This document shows, in pieces, positions 16,909 through 27,526 of a stretch of 64,000 nt of DNA. Location of the stretch: contig NZ_LMQB01000023.1 in assembly GCF_001424045.1 (NCBI RefSeq), positions 434,001-498,000 on the forward strand, given 5' to 3'. The stretch is from Rhizobium sp. Leaf371 (lineage in GTDB: Bacteria; Pseudomonadota; Alphaproteobacteria; Rhizobiales; Rhizobiaceae). Under the pieces are notes generated by a model, which worked only from the letters and a program-made list of their open reading frames with translations, was not told the DNA's origin and searched no databases. The position numbers and the translations under genes are program-made. Position 1 is the first letter of the stretch. Every line of letters begins with the position of its first letter.

Positions 16909-16940
16909 CTGCAGTCAAGTCTGCAGTCAAGTCTGCAGTC
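16909..16940 (+). repeat. 12-bp tandem repeat, 2.7 copies
   Basis: CTGCAGTCAAGT is repeated at 16909 and 16921, with a partial third copy CTGCAGTC at 16933. It lies in the short gap between the 84-aa gene and the converging transporter operon. Each unit contains a PstI-type CTGCAG palindrome. Confidence 0.85.
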
Positions 16941-16956
16941 CGGGCCTGGCTGCCGG

Positions 16957-17745
16957 TCAGATCCCGGCGCGCCGGCGCAGGCGGGCTTCCAGGGCCGAAA
17001 GTCCGTCATAGATCAGAACGGCAAGCGCTCCGACGATAAGGCCGCCCTGCAGGATGAAGGCGAGATTGTTGGACTGGAGCCCGGCGATGATCACCTCTCC
17101 GAGCGTCCTTGCCGCAACCGTCGAGCCGATGGTCGCGGTGGCCAGGCTTACCGTGATCGACAGTCTGATCCCCGCAAGGATGACAGGGGCGGCCAAGGGA
17201 AGCTCCACCCGGAAGAGACGCTGCCGGTCGGTCATCCCTGCCCCGCGCGCGGCTTCCATCACGGCAGGCGGCAGGGTGGTCAGCGCCGTCAGCGTGTTTT
17301 CGAAGATCGGCAGCAGGCCGTAGAGGAAAAGCGCCACCAGCGTCGGTTTTTCCCCGAAACCCAGTGCCGGCACGGAAAGGGCGAGAACGGCCACAGGCGG
17401 GAAGGTCTGCCCGACATTCACGAGGCTGCGCGACAAGGGCAGAAACTCCGCGCCGAACGGCCGCGTCACGAGAATTGCCAGCGTCACCGCCACCAGAATG
17501 GCGGCCGTCGTCGCAATGGCGACGATGCGCAGATGCAGGAGCGTCAGCGTCAACAGGCTGCCCTGGTTGTAGATCGCAGGCGCGTTGTCCTGCACCAGCG
17601 GCTTCAGGATCGGCTCGAACAGCATCGGAGCGATCAGGAAGGCGAGAAGGGCGACGAGCAGCAGAGCCCGCAGACCCAGCGGTATCCACCCTCTGATCCG
17701 GGCGGTCTTGGCCGTGTGTCCGGCCGTTGCGTGAGACGCGGTCAT
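16957..17745 (-). CDS. yehW: osmoprotectant ABC transporter permease (YehW-like)
   Basis: This 262-aa integral membrane protein has about six hydrophobic segments and the binding-protein-dependent permease EAA loop (MEAARGAGMTDRQRLFRVELPLAAPVILAGIR, near residues 160-190). Similarity is to the OpuCB/YehW class that carries quaternary ammonium osmolytes. It is the last gene of a four-gene operon, overlapping the ATPase gene by 4 bp. Gene order and sizes match E. coli yehZYXW, which supports the assignment over other betaine systems. Confidence 0.88.
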   Translation of the reverse strand: MTASHATAGHTAKTARIRGWIPLGLRALLLVALLAFLIAPMLFEPILKPLVQDNAPAIYNQGSLLTLTLLHLRIVAIATTAAILVAVTLAILVTRPFGAEFLPLSRSLVNVGQTFPPVAVLALSVPALGFGEKPTLVALFLYGLLPIFENTLTALTTLPPAVMEAARGAGMTDRQRLFRVELPLAAPVILAGIRLSITVSLATATIGSTVAARTLGEVIIAGLQSNNLAFILQGGLIVGALAVLIYDGLSALEARLRRRAGI

Positions 17746-18680
17746 CGGCGCCTCGCGGCACGCTGAACGAGCCCATCCAGCGTGATGCGTCCGATCGGCC
17801 GGCCATCGGCGTCCGCAACGGGGGCGGCGTCCCGCCCGCTCCAGAGAAGTTCGGCCAGCGCGTCCCGCTGGGTTGTCGTGGCGGCGATTGCCGTGCCTTG
17901 CGCTTCGCCGGGCTCTGCGGCGGCGCCCGCGGTATCGATCGACAGCATTCGGAACGGGCGTTCGGTCGCGCCGATCAGGGTTTCGACGAAATCGGTCGCC
18001 GGGCGCTCGACCAGTTCGGCGGGCGGGCCGTACTGCACGAGTTTGCCCTTGTCCATGACGGCGATCCGATCTGCGAGATGGAAGGCTTCCTCCATATCGT
18101 GCGTGACGAGAATGATCGTGGTGCCCAGCAGTCGCTGGATCGCCAGCAGATCCTCCTGCGCCTTGGCGCGGATGATCGGGTCGAGCGCGCCGAAGGGCTC
18201 GTCCATCAGGAGCACGTTGGGCTCTGCCGCGAGCGCCCGCGCCACGCCGACACGCTGCTGCTGACCGCCGGACAGTTCATGCGGAAAGCGGTCGGCAAAG
18301 GTTTCGGGATCGAGCTGGAACAGCGCCAGCAATTCGGCCACCTTGGCCTTGATGCGCGCCGCGTCCCAACCGAGCAGCACCGGCACGGTCGCGATATTCT
18401 CGGCCACCGTGCGATGTGGGAAGAGGCCGTGGCCCTGGATGGCGTAGCCGATGCGCCGGCGGAGCTCGAAGCCGGGAACGGAGCGGTTGTCCTCGCCGTC
18501 GAGGCGGATCGTCCCCGCGGTCGGCTCGACGAGACGGTTGATCATGCGCAGGAGCGTCGTCTTGCCGGAGCCGGAGGTGCCGACGATGACGGTGACGGTT
18601 CGCGGCTGGATGGTCATCGTGACAGTGTCGACGACGGTGTCGTCGCCGTAGCGCTTGGTGATGCCGTCGATCTCGATCAT
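17742..18680 (-). CDS. yehX: osmoprotectant ABC transporter ATP-binding protein (YehX-like)
   Basis: This 312-aa ATPase has Walker A GTSGSGKTT (residues about 33-41), signature [15 protein letters not shown], Walker B VLLMDEPFGALD and the H-loop THDMEEA. The C-terminal 60 residues (ending RDAAPVADADGRPIGRITLDGLVQRAARRR) are a shortened CBS-like regulatory tail, as in ProV/OpuCA relatives. The start at 18680 overlaps the upstream permease stop by 4 bp. A much longer open frame on this strand runs through the permease gene out of phase and is not a fusion. Confidence 0.93.
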   Translation of the reverse strand: MIEIDGITKRYGDDTVVDTVTMTIQPRTVTVIVGTSGSGKTTLLRMINRLVEPTAGTIRLDGEDNRSVPGFELRRRIGYAIQGHGLFPHRTVAENIATVPVLLGWDAARIKAKVAELLALFQLDPETFADRFPHELSGGQQQRVGVARALAAEPNVLLMDEPFGALDPIIRAKAQEDLLAIQRLLGTTIILVTHDMEEAFHLADRIAVMDKGKLVQYGPPAELVERPATDFVETLIGATERPFRMLSIDTAGAAAEPGEAQGTAIAATTTQRDALAELLWSGRDAAPVADADGRPIGRITLDGLVQRAARRR

Positions 18681-19843
18681 GCTGTCCTGCCTGCGCGGTT
18701 GAGCGGCGCGTTGATTTCGATGAGGGCGTCGAGGATGATGGCCGCGGCGAAGGCCAGAAGCACGGTCGGCACGGCGCCGAGCAGCACGAGATCCATGGCG
18801 GTCTGGCCGATGCCTTGAAAGACGAACACGCCGAAACCGCCGCCACCGATCAGCGCCGCAATGGTCGCAAGACCGATGTTCTGGACGAGAACGATCCGGA
18901 TGCCGGTGAGAATGACCGGAAGAGCGAGGGGGAACTCGACCCGCAGCAGGCGCTGCGCGCCCGTCATGCCGAGCCCGCGCGCGGCCTCGTTCGCCTCGCG
19001 GGGGACGCCCGCAAGCCCGACCACCGTGTTGGCAACGACGGGGAGCAGCGAATAGAGAAACAGCGCGACGAAGGCAGGCGCCGCGCCGATGCCGCGCACG
19101 CCGATCGCAGAGGCGCCGGGAACGTTCACCGCGATCCAGCCGAGCGGCGCGATGAGGAGGCCGAAGAGCGCGATCGACGGGATCGTCTGGATGAGGTTGA
19201 GAACGTTCAGCACGCCGGCCCGCAGCGGCCGCACGCGGTGACAGAGGATGCCGAGCGGCAGGCCGACGATGACGGAGGCAAGGAGCGAGCCGATCGCGAG
19301 CGTCACATGCTTGCCCGCCTCGGTCCAGAAGACATCCGCCCGGCCGGAATATTCCTTGAGAAGCGAGAGCGAATCCCATCGGCCGGAGGCAAGGATAGCG
19401 GCAAGGGCACCGAGCGTCACGCCGAGCAGCAGCACCCGGACGGCAGGCTTCGGCTTCATGCGCGTGATGGCATCGGCGGCAAGCAGCAGGAAGGCGAAGA
19501 GGAGCGTCCAGAAGCCGGATGCCGGGGAGACCCGCGCATAGGTGTTGCCCTCCGGCGTCAGGAAGCGTCCGGCCGTGCCGATCAAAAGCATCAGCGCGAG
19601 AAGACCGATCGCGGCAACCGCCAGCCGTGCGGCGGCCGGCGTCCTGAGGATGGTCACCACAGCCGCCACGCCGAGGGCGATCAGGAGCGCGGTCCCGTAG
19701 CCAGACGGCAGGGATTCGAGGATGGAACGCGGACCGCCGGGGACGATCCGGTTGGCACGGAAGGTCGCGAACGGCGCCAGAAGCGTGCCGAGGCAAAGGA
19801 GGATGGCGATCAGGACGCCGAGCTTGTCGAAGCGGATGCGCAT
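18677..19843 (-). CDS. yehY: osmoprotectant ABC transporter permease (YehY-like)
   Basis: This 388-aa permease is longer than its partner because an extra hydrophobic N-terminal half (about four segments, residues 8-170) precedes the standard six-helix core. The EAA loop reads EANEAARGLGMTGAQRLLRVEFPLALPVILTGIR near residues 280-310. The size matches YehY. It is separated from the upstream binding-protein gene by 167 bp containing a strong terminator-like hairpin, so it is probably expressed at a lower level. Confidence 0.9.
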   Translation of the reverse strand: MRIRFDKLGVLIAILLCLGTLLAPFATFRANRIVPGGPRSILESLPSGYGTALLIALGVAAVVTILRTPAAARLAVAAIGLLALMLLIGTAGRFLTPEGNTYARVSPASGFWTLLFAFLLLAADAITRMKPKPAVRVLLLGVTLGALAAILASGRWDSLSLLKEYSGRADVFWTEAGKHVTLAIGSLLASVIVGLPLGILCHRVRPLRAGVLNVLNLIQTIPSIALFGLLIAPLGWIAVNVPGASAIGVRGIGAAPAFVALFLYSLLPVVANTVVGLAGVPREANEAARGLGMTGAQRLLRVEFPLALPVILTGIRIVLVQNIGLATIAALIGGGGFGVFVFQGIGQTAMDLVLLGAVPTVLLAFAAAIILDALIEINAPLNRAGRTA

Positions 19844-19974
19844 GCCTCTCCTGATGTTCCGAAGGCAAGCCCCGTGCCGCGCGACCGTTGCGTGCCGGAA
19901 CGTGACGGTGTCTTGCCGGCGATAGGGGCGAGCCTCCTGGAAGACGTTTGCCGCAACCGTCGATGGCGGACGTG

Positions 19975-20004
19975 AAAAGGGCCGGGCGGCATGCCTCCCG
20001 GCCC
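19975..20004 (-). terminator. hairpin with U-run between binding-protein and permease genes
   Basis: GGGCCGGG (19979-19986) pairs with CCCGGCCC (19997-20004) and continues inward through GGC-AT-GCC. On the minus strand it is followed by TTTT. It lies 7 bp after the osmF stop, inside the operon, suggesting partial termination that favours the binding protein. Confidence 0.85.
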
Positions 20005-20010
20005 GTCTGC

Positions 20011-20919
20011 TTACTTCAAGAAACCGTTCTTCTTCAGGAAGTCTTCGGCCACGGCCTTGGCCGGCTCGCCGCCGACCTGCACGCGACCGTTCAGGTCCTG
20101 AAGGGTGACGAGATCGAGCTTTTCGAAGACGGGCTTCAGAAGCGTTTCGATCTGCGGATTTTCCTTCAGCACGGCTTCGCGGATGATCGGCGCCGGCTGG
20201 TAGACCGGCTGGACGCCCTTGTCGTCTTCCAGGACCACGAGGCCGGAGGGTGCGATGCCGCCGTCGGTGCCGTAGACCATGGCGGCATTGGCGCCGTTCG
20301 TCTGGTTGGCGGCAGCGGCGATGGTGGCTGCGGTATCGCCGCCCGACAGCGTGATCAACTGGTCGGGCTTCAGCGTAAAGCCGTAGGTGGTCTGGAAGGC
20401 CGGCAGGGCGGCGGCCGAGTTCACGAACTCCGAGGAGGCCGCGAGCTTCACCGTGCCGCCATCGGTCACGTATTTGCCGAAGTCGGAGAAGGTCTTGACC
20501 TTGGACTGGTCGGCCAGATCCTTGCGGATGGCGACGGCCCAGGTGTTGTTGGCGGGCGACGGCGTCAGCCAGACGATCTTGTTGGCGTCGTAGTCGAGCT
20601 TCTTGGCCTCTTCATAAGCCTTGGCGGCATCCTTCCAGGCGGGGTCTTCGGCCTTCTCGAAGAAGAACGCGGCATTGCCCGTATATTCCGGATAGATGTC
20701 GATCTCGCCGGCGGTGATCGCCTTGCGCACGACCGGCGTTGCACCGAGTTGCACGCGATCTGTCGTCTTGATGCCGTTGGCGTTCAGGACCGACAGGATG
20801 ATGTTGCCGAGCACGCCGCCTTCGGTGTCGATCTTGGAGGACACGACGACCTGGGCCTGAGCTGCGGAAAATGACAGGACAGCGGCTGCCGCCGCGATGA
20901 GTGTAGACTTGAGACGCAC
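20011..20919 (-). CDS. osmF: osmoprotectant ABC transporter substrate-binding protein (OsmF/YehZ-like)
   Basis: This 302-aa periplasmic protein has a clean Sec signal (VRLKSTLIAAAAAVLSFSAAQAQ, cleaved near residue 22). The mature protein is of the OpuAC/glycine-betaine-binding class, with the family segments VVVSSKIDTEGGVLGNI and GEIDIYPEYTGNA. The GTG at 20919, with AGGGGAGA upstream, is chosen over an ATG at 21030 because it puts the signal peptide at the N-terminus. It is the first gene of the transporter operon. Confidence 0.92.
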   Translation of the reverse strand: MRLKSTLIAAAAAVLSFSAAQAQVVVSSKIDTEGGVLGNIILSVLNANGIKTTDRVQLGATPVVRKAITAGEIDIYPEYTGNAAFFFEKAEDPAWKDAAKAYEEAKKLDYDANKIVWLTPSPANNTWAVAIRKDLADQSKVKTFSDFGKYVTDGGTVKLAASSEFVNSAAALPAFQTTYGFTLKPDQLITLSGGDTAATIAAAANQTNGANAAMVYGTDGGIAPSGLVVLEDDKGVQPVYQPAPIIREAVLKENPQIETLLKPVFEKLDLVTLQDLNGRVQVGGEPAKAVAEDFLKKNGFLK

Positions 20920-21057
20920 GCGAATTCTCCCCTGATGACACACTATCGTCCACGCGATGACAGCGATCGTCGCGGCATAGGCTGCCATATGTAGCGACAT
21001 CGGAGGAAAAACAGAGCCGTCGCAGGGCAAAATGCGACCGGTTCGTTTCGACGCAGC

Positions 21058-22680
<1,623 letters not shown>

Positions 22681-22766
22681 GATCGGTCGGGCCCGGCTGC
22701 GTTGCGGGTCGCCTTATGGCACGGGATGGCCCTGTTGTCCCGGCTTTTTGCTGCAGCGCACGCGCG

Positions 22767-24044
22767 TCACAGCAGAGACATGCCGATCAGCGTGGCGATG
22801 GAGAGCAACAGCGCCGGGATCATCACCACCGCCCCGAGCTTCAGAAACTGCCAGGTGCCGACCTCGATACCCTCGCGCCGCAGGGCGGTGAGCCAGAGAA
22901 TGGTGGCGAGCGAGCCGGTGACGGAGAGGTTGGGACCAAGATCGACGCCGATCAGGATGGCGGCGGCGACAAGGCTCGGCGCACCCGCGGCCTGCACCGC
23001 ACTGCCGGCAAAGAGCCCGGCCGGCAGGTTGTTGACGAGGTTGGCCGCAAAGCCGACGCCGACACCGGCGACGCCCGCCGTCCACGCGGGCGAGGTCGCC
23101 GCGTTGCGGGCAAGGAGATCGCCGAGCATGCCGACGAGCCCGGTGCCGCTGAGCGCTTCCACGATGACGAAAAGGCCGGCGACCAGGGGCAGGACGCTCC
23201 AGGAAATCCCCTTGAGGACGTCGAGAGGCGGCTCGCGATTGACGAGAACGATCAGGAGCGTCGTGGCGATGCCGGCGACAAAGGTCGGCAGGCCGAGATC
23301 GAGATCGAGCGCGGACACGATGACGAGGCCGATGGCGGTCAGGGCAAGCCCGATGCCGGCGACGCGGGCGGCGGGCGACAAGCGCGGCGTCGGCACGTCG
23401 GCCGCGACCGTTTCCGAGGCGAGCGCGCGACGCTGTGTGAAGGCGAGCGCGAGATAGGTGACGACGATCGCCACGATGGACGGGAGCGTGAAGGTGCGCA
23501 ACCATTCCCCGAGCGGCGGCATCTCGCCGCCACCGAAGATGACGAGGTTGGCGGGATTGGAGATCGGCAGCACGAAGCTCGCGGCATTGGCGATGAAGGC
23601 GCAGATCAGCAGGTAGGGCAGCGGGTTTGCGACCTTCGCCGCCCGCGTGGCGGCGTAGACGGCCGGCGTCAGCACCACGGCCGTCGCGTCGTTCGACAGG
23701 AACACGGTCACGAGCACGCCGACCGCGTAGATCAGGAAGAACAGGCGCTTCGGCGACCCCTTCGCCTGGCGCGTGGCGATGGCGGCGAGCCAGTCGAACA
23801 GGCCTTCCTTGCGGGCCAGTTCCGACAACAGCATCATGCCGATCAGGAACAGATAGACATCGGTGCCGCGGGCGATGCCGCTCCAGACCGCCGACAGCGG
23901 CATGAGGCCGAGTGCGGCGATGACGGCGGCACCCAGAACGGCCCAGACGGCCTCCGGCAGGCGAAACGGCCGGGTGATGACACCGGCGACGGCCAGGGCT
24001 GAGATGCCCCAGGTGAGCATGACAGGGGAAAGAAACGTCGGCAT
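22767..24044 (-). CDS. ArsB/NhaD-type ion transporter
   Basis: This 425-aa polytopic membrane protein has about eleven hydrophobic segments. Features of the ArsB/CitMHS superfamily include FLSNDATAVVLTPAVYA (near residue 115), LPISNPANLVIFGGG (near residue 160) and, in the second half, NLVNNLPAGLFAG and GVDLGPNLSVTGSLATILW. These repeat-half signatures are typical of ArsB arsenite exporters. No arsR or arsC is nearby, so arsenite specificity is family inference and another anion is possible. Confidence 0.82.
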   Translation of the reverse strand: MPTFLSPVMLTWGISALAVAGVITRPFRLPEAVWAVLGAAVIAALGLMPLSAVWSGIARGTDVYLFLIGMMLLSELARKEGLFDWLAAIATRQAKGSPKRLFFLIYAVGVLVTVFLSNDATAVVLTPAVYAATRAAKVANPLPYLLICAFIANAASFVLPISNPANLVIFGGGEMPPLGEWLRTFTLPSIVAIVVTYLALAFTQRRALASETVAADVPTPRLSPAARVAGIGLALTAIGLVIVSALDLDLGLPTFVAGIATTLLIVLVNREPPLDVLKGISWSVLPLVAGLFVIVEALSGTGLVGMLGDLLARNAATSPAWTAGVAGVGVGFAANLVNNLPAGLFAGSAVQAAGAPSLVAAAILIGVDLGPNLSVTGSLATILWLTALRREGIEVGTWQFLKLGAVVMIPALLLSIATLIGMSLL

Positions 24045-24107
24045 GGATTTCCGGCTTTATGGATGTCTGGATGGCGAAGCGCGAAGGGGGTCGGCTGACG
24101 CTGTCGT

Positions 24108-25325
24108 CTACCCCGCTTCGGCCCGCACGCGAAAGGCGCTGATCGGCTGCGCGATGTTCTTGACGCGCTGGAAGCCGAGATCGTCGAAGGTCAGCGGACG
24201 CTGCTTGCGGACATGGTCGCGCACGGTGCGGGAAATGCAGATGGCGCCGGGTTCGGCCAGCGTTTCCAGCCGTGCCGCCACATTGACCGTGTCGCCGAAG
24301 ACGTCGCCATCCTGCACCACGACATCGCCGACATTGATGCCGATCCGGAACATCAGCCGGGCGTTTTCATCGAGGTCCGCATTTGCTTCCGCCATCGCCT
24401 GCTGGATCTCGATCGCGCAATCGATGGCGGACAGGGCGCTGGCAAAGGCGGCGAGAACGCTGTCGCCGGCGGTGGTGACGATCGTGCCGCTGTGCTTCTC
24501 GATGATCGGATCGATCCGGTCGCGCACGATCTTCAGGCGCACGAGCGTCTTCGTCTCGTCGCCCTCCATCAACCGGGAATAGCCGACGATATCCGCCGCC
24601 ATGATCGCAAGCAGCCGGCGGTCGAGCCGCGAGAGCAGTTCGTCCCTTGTGAGCTCCGCGGACCGCGCCCGTCTCGCGGTGGCGCGCACCGCAACGAGTG
24701 CGAAGACGGCGGTCAGCAGCGACAGCGCGAAGACCACCATCTCCATGCGGGCGCCGGCCTGTCGTGCTTCGGCCACGCGCTGCATGCGCTGATTGCTCTC
24801 TTCGGCCCGCATCGTCTTCAAGGCGTTGCGCACGCCGTCCATGAGCATCTTGCCCTGCCCGGTCTTCATGATGGCGAGTGCCCCGGCCGCATCGCCCTCG
24901 CGCTGGCGGTCGATGCTCTGGCGCAGTTCCGACAGTTTCTGGACGATCAGCGAGCGGAGGACGGCGACATTGGCATCCTGACGGCTATTGTCGGACAGAC
25001 CTGTCGCGAGCTCCTCCATCATCCGGTCGATTTCCTGAATGGAACCCTCGTAGGGCTCGAGATAGGCACGGTCCTGCGTGATGAGGTAGCCGCGCTGGCC
25101 GATCTCGGCATCCTGCAACAGCGATTGCAGGGTGGAGATCCGCCGCTCGTTGCCGATGGTGTGGGCGATGGCCTCCTGCGCCTGCCGTTCCCGCTGCGAC
25201 AGGAGAACCGAAGCCCCGATCGAGGCGACGGCGACGAAGAGCACGGCGATGATGATCATCCCGGCACTCTGGCGCACCTCGTTGCGCGCCTGCAGCAGGA
25301 ACTTGTTCACCGTCGGTCTGGCCAT
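24108..25325 (-). CDS. CHASE3-containing class III adenylate/guanylate cyclase
   Basis: This 405-aa membrane protein has a first transmembrane helix at residues about 18-40, then a CHASE3-like extracytoplasmic helical domain (ISTLQSLLQDAEIGQRGYLITQDRAYLEPYE). A second helix lies near residues 180-200 and a cyclase catalytic domain runs from about 225 to the end. Metal-binding Asp residues are in AIMAADIVGYSRLM and TTAGDSVLAAF, and the transition-state Asn/Arg are in FGDTVNVAARLE. It probably makes cAMP in response to a periplasmic cue. The start at 25325 has GAGGGA upstream; a longer frame from 25379 adds low-quality residues. Confidence 0.88.
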   Translation of the reverse strand: MARPTVNKFLLQARNEVRQSAGMIIIAVLFVAVASIGASVLLSQRERQAQEAIAHTIGNERRISTLQSLLQDAEIGQRGYLITQDRAYLEPYEGSIQEIDRMMEELATGLSDNSRQDANVAVLRSLIVQKLSELRQSIDRQREGDAAGALAIMKTGQGKMLMDGVRNALKTMRAEESNQRMQRVAEARQAGARMEMVVFALSLLTAVFALVAVRATARRARSAELTRDELLSRLDRRLLAIMAADIVGYSRLMEGDETKTLVRLKIVRDRIDPIIEKHSGTIVTTAGDSVLAAFASALSAIDCAIEIQQAMAEANADLDENARLMFRIGINVGDVVVQDGDVFGDTVNVAARLETLAEPGAICISRTVRDHVRKQRPLTFDDLGFQRVKNIAQPISAFRVRAEAG

Positions 25326-25472
25326 GGTCCCTCGCGCTGCGGCGTCGCGGGCATGCCGTGCGGCCCCGCGTTCGACCATACATGTGTTCGTCCCGTCGAA
25401 TGGAAAGCGCCCGCCCCGCTTTTATGATGCGAAGCTTTGCCAACAGTTCCTCACGTGCCCGGTCCTGGCCTT

Positions 25473-26444
25473 TTACCCCGCGTCGAGCAGGGCCTGCGCG
25501 GTGCGCTCGTCGGTGATGAGGCCGGAGAGGCGGCGGCTGGTGAGAACGGCGCGAATCGCCTCGACCTTGCTCGCGCCGCCGGCAATGGCGACGATGTGGT
25601 CGGCCTTGGCGGAGTGGAAGGAGACCGAAAGCGTGCGGGCGCTCAGCATGGTTTCGAGCAGGCGACCGCGAGCATCGAAGAAGTGGCCGAGCAGTTCGCC
25701 GACGGCGCCGTTTGCGGAGATCTCGCGGATTTCGCGCGGCTCGATCATGCCGGAGGCGACGAGCTGGGCGGCCGGCTCCACCGTGCCGATGCCGACGAAT
25801 TTGAGATCGGCGCCTTCGGCCAGCGCGAACACCTCGCCGACGCCGCGCTGGGACAGGAGAACCTCGCGGTCCTCCGCCGTGTTGGCAAAGAAGGGGACCG
25901 GCATGACATAGGCGGTCGCCCCTGTCTTCTCGGCAATCTGGTGCATCACGTCATGCGGATTGATGGCGTAGTTGCGGGTGACGCCGCCCAGAAGCGACAC
26001 GAAGGACACGGTGCTCGCAGCCAGACGCGGCATGTGACGCACGGCGGCGGCCAGGGTGCGCCCATGGCCGAGGCCGATCATCCGGTGCGCGCCGTGCTCG
26101 ATCTCCCGCCGCAGATAGGATGCGCCGGCGGACGCGAGCGCGCGGAGCGGCAGCCCCTCCTCGCGCATGTCGGGTGCGACCTCGCAATAGGTCAGGCCGT
26201 AACGCTCGGCAAGGCGCGCCTCCAGATCGACGCATTCGACGATATCGCCGTCGATGGTGACCTTGACCATGCCGTCGGCCACCGCACGCGCGATCATCCT
26301 GTGCGTTTTGACCGAGGGCAGGCCGAGCATCTTGGCGACCGCCGCCTGGGTCATGCCGCCGACATAGTGCAGCCAGGCAGCGCGCGTCGCGAGCGATTCC
26401 TCCGGGTCGATGGGGCGTCGGTTCCCTGCCATGCGTCCTGCCAT
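25473..26444 (-). CDS. eryD: SorC-family regulator of erythritol catabolism
   Basis: This 323-aa protein has an N-terminal helix-turn-helix (residues about 20-60, with MTQAAVAKMLGLPSVKTHRMI). A C-terminal sugar-phosphate-binding SorC domain includes IGLGHGRTLAAAVRHM and FVGIGTVEPAAQLV. It is the fourth gene of eryA-B-C-D, the position of the Brucella and rhizobial EryD repressor, which responds to an erythritol-derived effector. It is separated from eryC by 139 bp that might hold a secondary promoter. Confidence 0.88.
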   Translation of the reverse strand: MAGRMAGNRRPIDPEESLATRAAWLHYVGGMTQAAVAKMLGLPSVKTHRMIARAVADGMVKVTIDGDIVECVDLEARLAERYGLTYCEVAPDMREEGLPLRALASAGASYLRREIEHGAHRMIGLGHGRTLAAAVRHMPRLAASTVSFVSLLGGVTRNYAINPHDVMHQIAEKTGATAYVMPVPFFANTAEDREVLLSQRGVGEVFALAEGADLKFVGIGTVEPAAQLVASGMIEPREIREISANGAVGELLGHFFDARGRLLETMLSARTLSVSFHSAKADHIVAIAGGASKVEAIRAVLTSRRLSGLITDERTAQALLDAG

Positions 26445-26583
26445 TTCTGCTGCCTCGGGCGTCGTGCCGCGCGCCGATCCGACTTGTCCTCACCTTCGCC
26501 ATACACCCCGCGTCGCAGGCTGGCACGTTATTTCCGCGGCTTGCACGGCGCTCCGCCATCGCGATGCCGTGTCGCAGAGTGTG

Positions 26584-27516
26584 TCAGATATGCAGGTCGG
26601 AGACACCCGTATCGATATGCGGCGCCCAGAAGGCGACGCTTTCGGCGATCTGCTCGATGACCTGGCGGTCGTTCGGATCGCGCTCCTTGAAGGAGAGTTC
26701 GAGGCAGATCTCATTGGTCTCGGCGCCGCCCTCCGCGAGCGCTTTCAACAGCGGCTCGGGGTGAACGCGGCCGCGGGCGTTGAATTCGGCGGTGAACGGA
26801 CGGTGACCGCCCTTGTCCATCAGGCTCTGCTTGATGTGGATGATCGGCGACAGTTTCGGCACCGCCCGCGCCCACGCATAGGGGTCGACATCGTCGGGAT
26901 TGGGCGAGGTCACGTCGCCATGGTCGATGTCGGCCATCATCCACATGGGAATGGCCATGCCGGCGGCCGTCAGCCGGTCCTGCAGGCGGATGCATTCGGC
27001 GATGGTTTCGCCGAACTCGCGCCCGACGCTCATCGGCTCCCAGAAGATGTAGTCGAGACCGGCCGCCTTGCCGTGCTCGGCGACTTCGGCCCAGCAGTCG
27101 ATGGCGATCCGGACAAGGTCCTCGCGCCGGGTGGGGTCGTCGAAATCCTGATAGGTGAAGATGGCGAACTGGGTTCCGACGGAGACGCCGCCGAGATCGG
27201 CGGTGATGTCCGCGAAGGTCTTGAACCAGTCGACATAGTAGCGCCGCACGTCGCGGTCGGGATGACCGAAATGGTTGAGGCGGCCATAAGGCCCCGTCAT
27301 GCCGGAGGTGACGCGCACGCCGGTGCGGGCAAGAGCTGCCTGCATCTCCCGCGTCAGACGGCGGATGACGGGTGCGGGCCAGCTCGGATTGATGAATTCG
27401 TGGGTCAGCTGCAGATCGCGGACCTTCAGCGTGTGCGCCACGGTATCGATCAGATCGTCCGGCTCGGCAAAGCGGTTGACCAGCGGATTGGTGTTCAGGG
27501 ACAGGGTCAGGTTCAT
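26584..27516 (-). CDS. eryC: sugar-phosphate isomerase/epimerase (L-3-tetrulose-4-phosphate racemase)
   Basis: This 310-aa TIM-barrel protein of the AP-endonuclease-2-like sugar isomerase family carries candidate metal ligands in DYIFWEPMSVGREFGET (Glu), MADIDHGD (Asp, His) and the C-terminal ICLELSF (Glu). In Brucella EryC interconverts L- and D-3-tetrulose 4-phosphate, not a dehydrogenase step as first annotated. It starts 10 bp after eryB. The start at 27516 (MNLTLSLNTNP) is preferred to upstream codons inside eryB. Confidence 0.88.
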   Translation of the reverse strand: MNLTLSLNTNPLVNRFAEPDDLIDTVAHTLKVRDLQLTHEFINPSWPAPVIRRLTREMQAALARTGVRVTSGMTGPYGRLNHFGHPDRDVRRYYVDWFKTFADITADLGGVSVGTQFAIFTYQDFDDPTRREDLVRIAIDCWAEVAEHGKAAGLDYIFWEPMSVGREFGETIAECIRLQDRLTAAGMAIPMWMMADIDHGDVTSPNPDDVDPYAWARAVPKLSPIIHIKQSLMDKGGHRPFTAEFNARGRVHPEPLLKALAEGGAETNEICLELSFKERDPNDRQVIEQIAESVAFWAPHIDTGVSDLHI

Positions 27517-27526
27517 GATCGCTCCC

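Noticed and set aside
16909-16940. Direct repeats considered as a CRISPR array
   Set aside because: Units are 12 bp and contiguous with no spacers, and no cas gene is in the window.
17742-19868. 708-codon frame that looks like a permease-ATPase fusion
   Set aside because: Its first half is the permease gene read out of phase; the true permease and ATPase genes overlap by 4 bp and are separate.
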